Shown here piece by piece: positions 21,613 to 30,320 of a DNA stretch of 64,000 nucleotides (positions are counted from its first letter, which is position 1; each line of letters opens with the position of its first letter). A program made the position numbers and the translations under genes. The notes under the pieces are model-generated. The model was not told where the DNA came from, searched no databases, and worked only from the letters and a program-made list of their open reading frames with translations. The DNA is from Brevibacterium aurantiacum. Lineage in GTDB: Bacteria > Actinomycetota > Actinomycetes > Actinomycetales > Brevibacteriaceae. The stretch is taken from positions 1 to 64,000 of the forward strand of contig NZ_FXZB01000019.1 in NCBI RefSeq assembly GCF_900169065.1, read 5' to 3'.

Positions 21613-22650
21613 GTGAAGACCTATGCCCGCGACTTCTTCCGCATCCCATCCCCACGCGGACACCGCACCCCTGCCCTGCGGGTCGCGGCGGGCATCGGCA
21701 TCCCACTCATCATCCTCGTCCTCATGGGGCGGACCGACCTCACCATCTTCGCGGTCTTCGGTGCCCTGACCGGTGTCTTCGGTCGCGTCGAACCCCACTG
21801 GCTGCGGCTCAAGCACCAGACGTTCGCAGGAATCCTCATGAGCCTGAGCATCGTCGGCGGCGTCATCAGCGGCGGCTTCGGCATCAACGGCTGGGCGCTC
21901 GTGGGGATCGGCACCCTCATCGCCGGCGTCTTATCGATCGTCGCCGATGTCCTCAGACTGCGCCCGTCGGGACCGCTCTTCTACATCTTCGCCTTCATGG
22001 CCACCGCCTCCGTCCCCTTTGAAGGACAGCTCTGGGAAGCCGCACTGACCGGCGTCGCCAGCGTCGGCGTCGCCCTCGTGCTCGGCTTCATGGGCCGGCT
22101 CTGGGCGCGCCGGACCGAACCAGATCGCCAGCTGGCCGAAGCGCCGCTTCCGGCCTGGTCGCGGATCTACGCGCAAGCCGGTCGCTACGTTGTGGCTCTG
22201 GGGTTGGCCGGGTCCATCGGAGTGATGTCCGGCCTGGGGCACCACTACTGGGCCATGGTCGCAGCCGCGGCCCCGATCTCTGCTGTCGGAGCCTCGGGCG
22301 GATTGGTCCGTGCCGTCTATCGCATCATCGGCACCTACGCCGGCGTCCTGCTCACCGCTGCCCTACTCACCATCCAGTGGCCGCCGCTGGGGCTCGCGTT
22401 CCTGATCGCCGCCCTCCAGTTCGCCGGTGAGGTATTCGTCATCAGCCACTACAGCATCGCACTCGTCTTCATGACCCCAGTCGCACTGATGATGACCGAA
22501 TTCGTAGCTCCTGGGCCCACCGGCACTCTCGTCGCTGATCGTGCCCTGGAGACGACCATGGGCGCGGTCATCGCCTTCTTCGTCATCCTGCTCACCACAC
22601 GCAAACAGCGGGCGCAGGAGCGGAGTCTGAGGCAGACTCAGACGAACTGA
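21613..22650 (+). CDS. FUSC/aromatic-acid-exporter-like membrane protein
   Basis: 345 residues beginning at GTG with AGGAGG 12 nt upstream. Two blocks of hydrophobic helices (about 20-150 and 185-335) are separated by a charged loop (GRLWARRTEPDRQLAEAP). This matches FUSC-type half-repeats of fusaric acid/p-hydroxybenzoate exporters. Presumably exports a toxic acid under control of the MarR protein 120 bp upstream. The 120-bp gap contains imperfect CAGCACC/GTACCC repeats. Substrate not identifiable. Confidence 0.7.
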   Translation: MKTYARDFFRIPSPRGHRTPALRVAAGIGIPLIILVLMGRTDLTIFAVFGALTGVFGRVEPHWLRLKHQTFAGILMSLSIVGGVISGGFGINGWALVGIGTLIAGVLSIVADVLRLRPSGPLFYIFAFMATASVPFEGQLWEAALTGVASVGVALVLGFMGRLWARRTEPDRQLAEAPLPAWSRIYAQAGRYVVALGLAGSIGVMSGLGHHYWAMVAAAAPISAVGASGGLVRAVYRIIGTYAGVLLTAALLTIQWPPLGLAFLIAALQFAGEVFVISHYSIALVFMTPVALMMTEFVAPGPTGTLVADRALETTMGAVIAFFVILLTTRKQRAQERSLRQTQTN

Positions 22651-22674
22651 GCCTCCCGGGCGCGGCTGGAAGCA

Positions 22675-23370
22675 TCAGGCGTGCACGGGGGAGGCGGCCG
22701 CCTCGGCGAGGGTCCGCTTCTTTGCCCCACGATGACCGATGACGGTCACGACGGCGATCGCCGCGGCCACGAGGGCGATGCCGATCCACTGATTGATCAT
22801 CAGCGTGGCAGCACCGGCGATGGCGCCGATGAGGATGAGAAGGACGGCCAGGGCGCGGCGGATCCAGCGGACGCTGTCGCCGCCGGCCAGCCGCGAATCC
22901 GATGCCAAGCCGACGATCGTCGAGGTGACCACGACGGTGGTGACGTCGGCGATCTTCATCCGCCGTGCCGCAGCGGCCTGTGCACCCATGAGGGCCGAGA
23001 GCACCGAGGTGAAGATGGTTCCGGCCAGCCCCAGCTCGGGGTTGGGCACGAGCGCGACATAGACGGCCAGACCTGCACAGCCGATCGCCACTCCGGCGAA
23101 GATGATGGTGGTGCGCATGTGCCATTCCTCGCCGATCCGGCCGAGGACGCGCCCGCCGAGGGCCGCACCCACCATGAAGAAGACGAGAGCCAGGGCTGGT
23201 CGCAGGACGGGAGTGTCCTCGGCTCCGGCCAGCCCCATGCCGAGGATGACGACGTTGCCCGTCATGTTTCCGGTGAAGACCTTGTCGAAGCCCAGGTAGC
23301 CGATCGCATCGACCATTCCGGTTGAGAATGTCAATACGAGCAGCATTGCCAGATCGAGTCGACGTGTCAT
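22675..23370 (-). CDS. DUF1275 (YoaK) family membrane protein
   Basis: 231 residues from ATG 23370, which has AAAGGGA five bases upstream. A longer start at TTG 23436 would place the start inside an operator and lacks a ribosome site. Six or so hydrophobic segments. The N-terminal motif STGMVDAIGYLGFDKVFTGNMTGN is diagnostic of DUF1275. Function in this family is unknown. It is divergent from the gamma-glutamyltransferase gene and shares its operator region. Confidence 0.8.
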   Translation of the reverse strand: MTRRLDLAMLLVLTFSTGMVDAIGYLGFDKVFTGNMTGNVVILGMGLAGAEDTPVLRPALALVFFMVGAALGGRVLGRIGEEWHMRTTIIFAGVAIGCAGLAVYVALVPNPELGLAGTIFTSVLSALMGAQAAAARRMKIADVTTVVVTSTIVGLASDSRLAGGDSVRWIRRALAVLLILIGAIAGAATLMINQWIGIALVAAAIAVVTVIGHRGAKKRTLAEAAASPVHA

Positions 23371-23426
23371 TGCGTCCCTTTCATCGAGCACAGCGGTGAG
23401 CTCGGGATCAGAAAAATCTGAGGTGT

Positions 23427-23466
23427 TTGTATCCAAAACGATAAAGAGTGACTAGATTGTATGCAA
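23427..23466. promoter_or_regulatory. Paired GntR-type operators
   Basis: TTGTATCCAA (23427-23436) and TTGTATGCAA (23457-23466) are near-identical palindromes spaced exactly 30 bp apart (about three turns). They resemble the TTGTATACAA core seen for FadR/FCD-type GntR regulators. A GntR gene ends the operon that begins just downstream, so it is the likely binder. Confidence 0.65.
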
Positions 23467-23517
23467 ACGATCAGTTTCGGATCGCACCTCGATCTCACCC
23501 GAAGAAGGGGCGGCATC

Positions 23518-25323
23518 ATGCCATTCGTTCCACCGGCTGCCTTCACCACTCGACCCACCCTGGAAGGCCATTTCGGAATGGCCACCTCCACACATTGGCT
23601 GGCGACTGCTGCCTCGCAGGCTGTGCTAGAACGTGGCGGCAACGCCTTCGACGCGGCCGTGGCAGGAGCCTTCCTCCTCCACGTCGTCGAACCTCATCTC
23701 AACGGCCCCGGCGGTGACATGACAGGCGTCTTCGCCACCGCCGAAGACCCCGCGAATCCGCAGATCATGATGGGCCAAGGCCCGGCACCAGCCGCTGCCA
23801 CCATCGACCACTACCGCGGTGAGGGCCTCGACATGGTCCCCGGGGCCGGAGCGCTCGCAGCCGCAGTCCCCGGGGCCGTCGACGCCTGGCTCAACCTGCT
23901 CGAACACCACGGCACCTGGGAACTTGCCGATGTCCTCGACTTCGCCATCGACTATGCCGAGAACGGCCACCCCGTCCTCGGCCGAGTCGTTGGAACCATC
24001 GAACGAGTCCAAGAACTGTTCACCGAACACTGGCCCACATCCGCAGCCCAGTGGATGCCGGAGGGACAGATCCCGAAAACCGGTGACCTCGTGTTCAACC
24101 GTCCCTATGCCGAGGTCCTGCGGAGGCTCATCAGTGCAGGTGAGGAGGCGGAAGGTCGCGCAGCCAGAGTTGCCGCGGCACGTCAGGAATGGAAGTCCGG
24201 CTTCGTCGCCGAGGCGGTCGCACAGTTCATCTCGACTCCGCACCGGCACTCGACCGGCGGTGACCACGCAGGTGTGATGACGGCAGAAGACTTCGCCGGA
24301 TTCGACGCGCACTTCGAAGATCCGGTGACGATCGACTTCCACGGCTATTCGATTGCGAAGATCGGGGCCTGGGGTCAGGGCCCTGTGCTGCTGCAGACTC
24401 TGAAGATCCTCGACGGATTCGACGATGAGCGACTCGATCCCTCGACAGAGATCGGTGCGCACAAGATCCTCGAAGCACTCAAGCTGGCGATGGCCGACCG
24501 CGACACCTACTACGGTGACGCAGACGTCGACCTCGACTGGCTGCTCAGCGACGACTATGCGGCCAGCCGTCGCGAACTCATCACCGAGGAGGCCTCACTC
24601 GAATTCCGACCCGGTGCTGATCGGACAGGGGCTGTCCCGACCTTCACCCCGCCGCTCATGCTCGAAGGCGCGGACAAAGATGCCATGGCCAAGGCCGGCA
24701 TCGGCGAACCCACCGTGCAGAAGAACGGCGTCAACAACGGCGACACCTGCCACATCGACGTCGTCGACCGCTGGGGAAACATCATCTCGGCCACACCCTC
24801 GGGCGGGTGGTTGCAGTCCTCACCGGTCATCCCGGAACTCGGATTCTGCTTGGGCACCCGCCTGCAGATGGTGTGGCTCGACCAGACTGCGCCCTCGGCG
24901 CTGACCCCGGGCAAGCGCCCCCGCACCACACTGACTCCGACCCTGATCTCGAAGGACGGGCAACCGGTCATCGCACTTGGATCACCAGGCGGTGACCAGC
25001 AGGAACAGTGGCAGCTGCTGCTCATCCTGCGCATGCTCATCGGCGGATACGCACCGCAGCAGGCGATCGACGCGCCTGCCTTGCACACGACCGCTCTGGC
25101 GGGGTCGTTCTGGCCGCGCACCTGGGTGCCGGGTGGAGCAGTCGTCGAGGACCGCCTCGGCGAGGACGTCATCAACGGACTCATCGCGCGCGGCCACGTG
25201 GTGACCAAAGCTGGCGACTGGGAACTGGGCAGGCTCTCCTGTGTGACCCGCGATCCGGCCACCGGCCGAGTCACCGCAGGGGCGAACCCGCGCGGTGCCC
25301 AGGGATATGCGGCGGGACGATGA
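23518..25323 (+). CDS. Gamma-glutamyltransferase-like Ntn hydrolase
   Basis: About 601 residues from ATG 23518 (GAAGGGG upstream). The catalytic Thr is in NGDTCHIDVVD, the self-cleavage point that makes large and small subunits. The C-terminal GSPGGDQQEQW and LTPGKRPRTTLTPTL match the substrate-binding GG motif region. No signal peptide is evident, so it is likely cytoplasmic. It may cleave a gamma-glutamyl or related amide. The coupled GntR gene and the paired operators suggest the substrate is a specific nutrient. Confidence 0.8.
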   Translation: MPFVPPAAFTTRPTLEGHFGMATSTHWLATAASQAVLERGGNAFDAAVAGAFLLHVVEPHLNGPGGDMTGVFATAEDPANPQIMMGQGPAPAAATIDHYRGEGLDMVPGAGALAAAVPGAVDAWLNLLEHHGTWELADVLDFAIDYAENGHPVLGRVVGTIERVQELFTEHWPTSAAQWMPEGQIPKTGDLVFNRPYAEVLRRLISAGEEAEGRAARVAAARQEWKSGFVAEAVAQFISTPHRHSTGGDHAGVMTAEDFAGFDAHFEDPVTIDFHGYSIAKIGAWGQGPVLLQTLKILDGFDDERLDPSTEIGAHKILEALKLAMADRDTYYGDADVDLDWLLSDDYAASRRELITEEASLEFRPGADRTGAVPTFTPPLMLEGADKDAMAKAGIGEPTVQKNGVNNGDTCHIDVVDRWGNIISATPSGGWLQSSPVIPELGFCLGTRLQMVWLDQTAPSALTPGKRPRTTLTPTLISKDGQPVIALGSPGGDQQEQWQLLLILRMLIGGYAPQQAIDAPALHTTALAGSFWPRTWVPGGAVVEDRLGEDVINGLIARGHVVTKAGDWELGRLSCVTRDPATGRVTAGANPRGAQGYAAGR

Positions 25324-26003
25324 CGAACCAGACTTCGAACAGCATCGCGGTCGGCGCGAAGATCCGCCACGACATCATCAAAGGCGTGCACCCGCCCGGC
25401 GGCAAGCTCCGCGAAGCGGCCCTGGCCAAGCAGTACGACGTCTCACGGATCCCGATTCGAGAGGCGCTGCGCTCCCTCGAATCCGAAGGGCTCGTCGAAT
25501 CACGGCCCTACAGCGGCAGCATGGTCGCCCCATCACCGGTCGAGGACGCCGAGGATCTGTTCGAGATCCGCATCGTCTTAGAATCCGCGACCGCTAAACG
25601 AGCGGCGAAGCGCGCAGCGCAGCAGAGCAACGGTGAGGTTCCCGACGAGCGGTGGCGGACGATCCGCAAGGAGATCAACGAGATCCTCGACGCCGGTGAC
25701 ATCGTCATCGGGGAGGAGCGCTACGACGACCTCGCGGTGCTCAACATGCGCTTCCACTTCGCCATCGCCGAACTCAGCGGCAGCCTCTCCTTCGTCAGCC
25801 TGCTGCGCCAGATCTCGGGCAAGATCGAATGGCTCTACTCACTCAACGTCACCCGCCGCGGCCCGCAGGCCTGGCCCGAGCACCGCGACATCATCGCCGC
25901 CATCGACGCCGGGCAAGAGACGAAGGCTGCCGAGGTGATGGGCCAGCACGTGCGCCGCAGTCGCGACTCGTACTTCACCATGATGGCCGAGAAGGTGAAC
26001 TAG
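25320..26003 (+). CDS. GntR-family regulator (FCD type)
   Basis: 227 residues, ATGA overlap with the transferase. Winged helix 12-75 (REAALAKQYDVSRIPIREALRSLESEGLVES) then an all-helical FCD effector domain with a likely metal site (HFAIAEL, EHRDIIAAI, HVRRS). It is probably an autorepressor of the GGT operon, acting at the TTGTAT-CAA sites, and possibly of the divergent DUF1275 gene. Confidence 0.85.
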   Translation: MTNQTSNSIAVGAKIRHDIIKGVHPPGGKLREAALAKQYDVSRIPIREALRSLESEGLVESRPYSGSMVAPSPVEDAEDLFEIRIVLESATAKRAAKRAAQQSNGEVPDERWRTIRKEINEILDAGDIVIGEERYDDLAVLNMRFHFAIAELSGSLSFVSLLRQISGKIEWLYSLNVTRRGPQAWPEHRDIIAAIDAGQETKAAEVMGQHVRRSRDSYFTMMAEKVN

Positions 26004-26030
26004 CGAAGCGGTCGCAGAAACGAGGGGTGT

Positions 26031-26504
26031 TCAGACCTCGACGATCATCTCGATCTCGACCGGGACATCCAGCGGCAGGACCGCCACACCTACTGCACTG
26101 CGGGCATGGACTCCGACGTCGCCGAAGACCTCGCCGAGGAGCTCGCTGGCACCATTGATCACCTGTGGCTGAGCAGTGAAGTCCGGTGCGCTGGCGACGA
26201 AGCCCGTGACCTTGACGATGCCTTTGATCGCAGACAGCTCACCGGTGATCGCACGAATGGCGGCCAGGGCGTTGAGGGTGCACTGGCGAGCCGCGGCCTG
26301 GGCGTCTTCGAGGCTGACCTCGGCACCGACCTTGCCCGTGTGGATCGGCTGCCCGTTCTGCACGGGAAGCTGACCCGAGGTGTAGATTTACTGACCTGTG
26401 CGCACGGCCGGAACATAGGCGGCCACGGGCGCGGCGACCTCGGGGATCGCCAGTCCGCGCTCTTCGAGGCGTGCTTCGGGTGTGCTGCTTGATTCGCTGC
26501 TCAT
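26031..26504 (-). pseudogene. ridA: ridA with premature stop codon
   Basis: RidA/YjgF-family enamine deaminase, 157 codons if intact. It begins ATGAGCAGC overlapping the cds1 stop (ATGA). It reads normally for 38 residues to VRTGQ. Codon 39 is TAA (26388-26390), then the frame continues IYTSGQLPVQNGQPIHTG to the end. The rest, including the C-terminal VPVEIEMIVEV, is undamaged. CAA to TAA would be one change. Translation from a later GTG/ATG would lack the first strands and is unlikely to trimerise. RidA removes 2-aminoacrylate, the very product of the Cds1 reaction encoded just upstream. Confidence 0.85.
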
Positions 26505-27625
26505 TTGAGGACTCCTGTCGTCATGAATTCGTCGAGGCGCTCACGGTAGCCGGTGGTGTCGATCGCGGCTTCGGTCAGCCATTGGGCAGAATAGTATTTG
26601 TCGAGGTAGCGCTCGCCGGGGTCGCAGATCAGCGACACCAGGCTTCCTGTCTGTCCGGCTGCCTTCATCTGCGAGACGATGCGGAATGCGGCCCACAGGC
26701 CGGTGCCCGTCGACGCCCCGGCACGACGTCCCATCAGTGTTTCGAGCAGCTGGATGGATGCGATGGCGGCAGCGTCGGGAACGTGCATCATCCGGTCGAT
26801 GCTTGACGCGATGAAGCTCGCCTCGACCCGCTGTCGTCCGATGCCCTCGATCCGGGACCCCTGATCGGTCGTCGCCGCCGGATCGTGGTCGCGCCAGCCG
26901 GCGAAGAAGGCCGAATTGTCCGGATCGGCCACGCAGATGCCCGTGGCCCGACCGGTGTAGCGAACATATCTGGCCAGGGTCGCCGAGGTGCCGCCCGTGC
27001 CGGCGGTGGCGATGATCCAGGAGGGTTCGGGGTGGGTCTCACTCGACATCTGATCGAAGATCGACTCGGCGATATTGTTGTTGCCGCGCCAGTCCGTGGC
27101 CCGTTCGGCATAGGTGAACTGGTCCATGTAGTGACCGCCGGACTCTGCGGCCAGATCAGCCGCGACCTCGTAGACCTCATTGGCGTTGTCGACGAAATGG
27201 CAGGTGCCGCCGTAGAACTCGATGAGCGAGATCTTCTGGGCACTCGTCGATCGGGCCATGACGGCGATGAACGGAACGCCGATCAGCTGAGCGAAATACG
27301 CTTCGGAGACCGCGGTCGATCCGCTCGAGGCCTCCACAACCGGGCGACCGGGGCGAATCCACCCATTACACAGTGCATGGAGGAAGAGTGAGCGGGCCAG
27401 ACGGTGTTTGAGTGAACCGGTGGGATGGCTCGACTCGTCTTTGAGATAGAGGTCGATTCCCCAGTCGGAAGGCAGCGGCACATGCAGCAGGTGCGTGTCC
27501 GAGGATCTGTTGGCATCTGACTTCACCGCTCTGATGGCTCCGGCCAGCCACTGGCGGGCTTGCGGATCGTAGCGGTCGATGTCGTCTTCGGCAGGCACGC
27601 TCGTGTGATCGTGTGAGTCGGTCAT
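26501..27625 (-). CDS. cds1: PLP-dependent L-cysteine desulfhydrase (Cds1-like)
   Basis: 374 residues, fold-type II PLP enzyme. The PLP lysine is in HPTGSLKHRLARSLF, followed by EASSGSTAVSEAYFAQL and ATAGTGGTSATLARY (phosphate loop). Close resemblance to mycobacterial Cds1 (YMDQFTYAERATDWRGNNNI) rather than to CysK/CysM. It splits cysteine to sulfide, ammonia and pyruvate through 2-aminoacrylate. The RidA gene follows in an ATGA overlap. Start ATG 27625; a longer frame upstream is low-complexity and has no ribosome site. Confidence 0.85.
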   Translation of the reverse strand: MTDSHDHTSVPAEDDIDRYDPQARQWLAGAIRAVKSDANRSSDTHLLHVPLPSDWGIDLYLKDESSHPTGSLKHRLARSLFLHALCNGWIRPGRPVVEASSGSTAVSEAYFAQLIGVPFIAVMARSTSAQKISLIEFYGGTCHFVDNANEVYEVAADLAAESGGHYMDQFTYAERATDWRGNNNIAESIFDQMSSETHPEPSWIIATAGTGGTSATLARYVRYTGRATGICVADPDNSAFFAGWRDHDPAATTDQGSRIEGIGRQRVEASFIASSIDRMMHVPDAAAIASIQLLETLMGRRAGASTGTGLWAAFRIVSQMKAAGQTGSLVSLICDPGERYLDKYYSAQWLTEAAIDTTGYRERLDEFMTTGVLK

Positions 27626-27660
27626 GGCCTCGAGCTTATGGGATATCCCAGACGATGCGA

Positions 27661-27689
27661 CAGCGCCGACGCTGGATGCGCCGGCGCTG
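27661..27689. terminator. Hairpin between the SRPBCC and cds1 genes
   Basis: CAGCGCCG (27661-27668) pairs with CGGCGCTG (27682-27689) over a 13-nt loop. It follows the ArsR-SRPBCC operon in its direction of transcription (minus strand). No T-run is present, so termination is a reasonable but unproven role. Confidence 0.45.
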
Positions 27690-27701
27690 ACAAATCTCAC
27701 T

Positions 27702-28196
27702 TCAGCCCTCGGCGAGCATCTTCTCGAGCTTGTCGTAGCCCTCGCGAATTCCGTGCTCCATGCCGGAGGCGACCATTCCGTCGCGCGATTCGAGAGAGTC
27801 GAAGACCGATGTCGACTGCAGGCGGGTCCGCCCATCGCCGAGGTCGGTGAGCGTGAGGATCTCGAGGTTCACGGCATCCGGGAAGCCTTCGAAGGTGAAG
27901 GTCTGGACGATGCGTTCGTTCTCCCGCACTTCGTGGAAGGACCCGAAGAAGCCGTACTCACCGTCGTCATCGGTCGAGACGTAGCTCCACTTCCCGCCGG
28001 TCTGCGCGTCCCATTCGCGGATCGTGTTCGTGATCGAGTCCGGTCCACACCATTTGACGAAGAGCTCGGGATCGATGTGGGCGCGAAACACCTTGTCCGG
28101 GGTGGCTGCGAAGTCGCGCGTGATCGAGACGGTTTGGATTCCTTCCGGCACGTCGAGCTGCAGAGTGGAATAGTCGGTGTCATTGGTGGTGGTCAT
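27702..28196 (-). CDS. SRPBCC/AHSA1-domain protein
   Basis: 164 residues: ITRDFAATPDKVFRAHIDPELFVKWCGPD and the closing GMEHGIREGYDKLEKMLAEG are typical of activator-of-Hsp90-like (AHSA1) START-fold proteins in bacteria. It follows an ArsR gene by 1 nt. This ArsR-SRPBCC pairing is widespread in actinobacteria and its ligand is unknown. It probably binds a hydrophobic small molecule. Confidence 0.85.
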   Translation of the reverse strand: MTTTNDTDYSTLQLDVPEGIQTVSITRDFAATPDKVFRAHIDPELFVKWCGPDSITNTIREWDAQTGGKWSYVSTDDDGEYGFFGSFHEVRENERIVQTFTFEGFPDAVNLEILTLTDLGDGRTRLQSTSVFDSLESRDGMVASGMEHGIREGYDKLEKMLAEG

Positions 28197-28197
28197 G

Positions 28198-28554
28198 TCA
28201 TGCTCCTTTGCTTGATTCTTCTTCTGAGTCCTCGTCCGCGTTCATCTCATCGAGAACGGCGTCGAGGCGTTGGTAGCGTTCTTCGGCCTGGCGTTGATAT
28301 CTCTCGATCCATTTCGTCATCAGATCGAACACATTGTCTTCGAGGTGGACCGGTCTGCGCTGGGCGTCACGGGTGCGAGTGACCAGTCCGGAGTCCTCAA
28401 GCACCTTGAGGTGTTTCGACACGGCCTGGACGCTGACCTCATAGGGCTCGGCGAGTTCGTTGACCGTGGCGTCGGCGAGGGACAGCCTGGCGACGATGTC
28501 TCGTCGAGTCGGGTCGGCCAGGGCCGCGAACACCTTTGTCAGTTGGTCTGCCAC
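28198..28554 (-). CDS. ArsR-family regulator
   Basis: 118 residues: winged helix DPTRRDIVARLSLADATVNELAEPYEVSVQAVSKHLKVLEDSGLV and wing RTRDAQRRPVHLE. It lacks the ELCVCDL metal-binding motif of arsenic sensors, so it is a non-metal ArsR that represses its SRPBCC partner. A strong inverted repeat sits 62-83 bp upstream. Confidence 0.85.
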   Translation of the reverse strand: MADQLTKVFAALADPTRRDIVARLSLADATVNELAEPYEVSVQAVSKHLKVLEDSGLVTRTRDAQRRPVHLEDNVFDLMTKWIERYQRQAEERYQRLDAVLDEMNADEDSEEESSKGA

Positions 28555-28615
28555 CGAGCCTCCAATCGTTAATCAACCTGCTGGTTAAATACAACGGTAG
28601 ACCGACACGACCATG

Positions 28616-28637
28616 TATTCAACCGTTTTGTTGAATA
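28616..28637. promoter_or_regulatory. ArsR operator candidate
   Basis: TATTCAAC (28616-28623) and GTTGAATA (28630-28637) are exact complements with a 6-bp spacer (CGTTTT). A third TATTCAA half lies at 28651. Two weaker TTAATCAACC/GGTTAAAT elements lie nearer the start (about 28569-28590). The whole 28555-28871 gap otherwise holds only the leader of the permease gene. Confidence 0.55.
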
Positions 28638-28871
28638 GGTTTTTCGCAGGTATTCAAAAAACCCTCTGACCAGTGTCGATGCTCTGAAGAGTGGGATATT
28701 TTCTCACTTCACCGACCGATTCCGCACTCAGGATTTCTGCTCAGCACCACCTCGGCGAGGCAGGTCTGTCGTATGGTCGCTGTAGCGACAGTGCCGGATC
28801 AGGGTCGAGGGTCATCGCCGATGACGCCGGCGCTCATGTCCGGGAAAGACAACGATGTCTGGGGAATGACA

Positions 28872-30320
28872 ATGCCAACTTTGCGACAGCAGCTGTTCCG
28901 AGTGAAGCCGGTCCCGCAGCAGGGCGAGAGCCCGGAGAGTGACCTCAAACGTACGATCGGCCTGTTCTCACTGACCATGATCGGCGTCGGATCGACCATC
29001 GGCACCGGTATCTTCTTCATCCTCTCCGAGTCGGTGCCCGTTGCCGGACCTGCAGTGATCTGGTCCTTCGTCATCGCCGGCCTCGTCGCCGGTCTCGCGG
29101 TCATCTGCTATGCGGAGCTGGCAGGCAGCGTGCCGGTGTCCGGGTCCTCCTACTCCTACGCCTATGCGACGCTCGGCGAGCTGCCGGCCATGGGCGTCGC
29201 GGCCTGTCTCCTCCTCGAATACGGGGTCGCGGGAGCCGCGGTCGCCGTCGGCTGGTCGCAATACGTCAACCAGCTGCTGTTCAACCTCTTCGGCTTCGAG
29301 ATCCCCCACGCCCTGGCCTACGCGCCGGAGGAAGGCGGGATCGTCAACCTGCCCGCGATCCTGCTGCTGGCCATGTGCTGCTTCCTGCTGGTTCGCGGCA
29401 CCGGGGAATCGGTCGTCATCAACACCGTCATGGTGTGCACGAAGATCGGCGTCCTCCTGTTCTTCGTCTGCGTCGGAGTCACCGGCTGGAACGTCGACAA
29501 CTTCGCTGATTTCGCCCCCTTCGGATTTTCCGGGGTGGTGGCAGGCTCGGGCCTCATCTTCTTCAGCTACGTCGGCATGGACGCTGTGGCCACAGCCGGC
29601 GATGAGACGAAGAACCCGAAGAAGACCATGCCCCGAGCGCTCATCGCCGCCCTCATCATCGTCACCACCGTCTACGTTCTTGTCGCCGTCGCGGCCCTGT
29701 CGGCTCAGCCCTGGCAGGAATTCGAGGGACAGACGGCTGGGCTCTCGGCGATCCTTGAGAACATCGTCGGCGCCCAGTGGCCCGGCACGATCGTCGCTGC
29801 CGGTGCCGTGATCTCGATCTTCTCCGTCACGCTTGTCTCGATCTACGGCCAGACCCGCATCCTGTTCACGATGTCACGCGACGGAATGATGCCCAAGCTC
29901 TTCGGCGAGGTCAATCCCCGCACGCTCACCCCGGTCAAGGGAACGATCGTCGTCACCGTCGTCATCGCCATCCTGGCCGGCTTCATACCGCTGAACTTCC
30001 TCGCCGAGATGACGAGCATCGGCACCCTCGTGGCCTTCGTCGTCGTGTCCCTGGCCGTCATCATCCTGCGCGTGCGCGAACCCAACCTCGAACGCGGCTT
30101 CAAGGTGCCCTTCTACCCGGTCCTGCCGGTGCTCGCGATCATCGGCTGCCTGTGGATCATCAGCAACCTGCAGATCATCACGATCGTCGTCTTCCTCATC
30201 TGGACGGCGGTCATCCTCGGCCTGTACTTCATCTTCGGTCGCAAGTCCTCAGTACTCGGCAAGCAGCGAGCAGAACAAGAACGCATTGGCGGAACCGATC
30301 CTGCAGGAGGGAAACAATGA
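28872..30320 (+). CDS. APC-family amino-acid permease
   Basis: About 482 residues with twelve hydrophobic segments. Opening motif GLFSLTMIGVGSTIGTGIFFI is the unwound helix 1 of APC transporters. YAELAGSVPVSGSSYSYAYATLGE and SYVGMDAVATAGDETKNPKK match basic/aromatic amino-acid permeases. It should import an amino acid with protons. GGGGA precedes ATG 28872 by 6 bp. It overlaps a universal stress protein gene (ATGA), a common pairing. Confidence 0.85.
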   Translation: MPTLRQQLFRVKPVPQQGESPESDLKRTIGLFSLTMIGVGSTIGTGIFFILSESVPVAGPAVIWSFVIAGLVAGLAVICYAELAGSVPVSGSSYSYAYATLGELPAMGVAACLLLEYGVAGAAVAVGWSQYVNQLLFNLFGFEIPHALAYAPEEGGIVNLPAILLLAMCCFLLVRGTGESVVINTVMVCTKIGVLLFFVCVGVTGWNVDNFADFAPFGFSGVVAGSGLIFFSYVGMDAVATAGDETKNPKKTMPRALIAALIIVTTVYVLVAVAALSAQPWQEFEGQTAGLSAILENIVGAQWPGTIVAAGAVISIFSVTLVSIYGQTRILFTMSRDGMMPKLFGEVNPRTLTPVKGTIVVTVVIAILAGFIPLNFLAEMTSIGTLVAFVVVSLAVIILRVREPNLERGFKVPFYPVLPVLAIIGCLWIISNLQIITIVVFLIWTAVILGLYFIFGRKSSVLGKQRAEQERIGGTDPAGGKQ

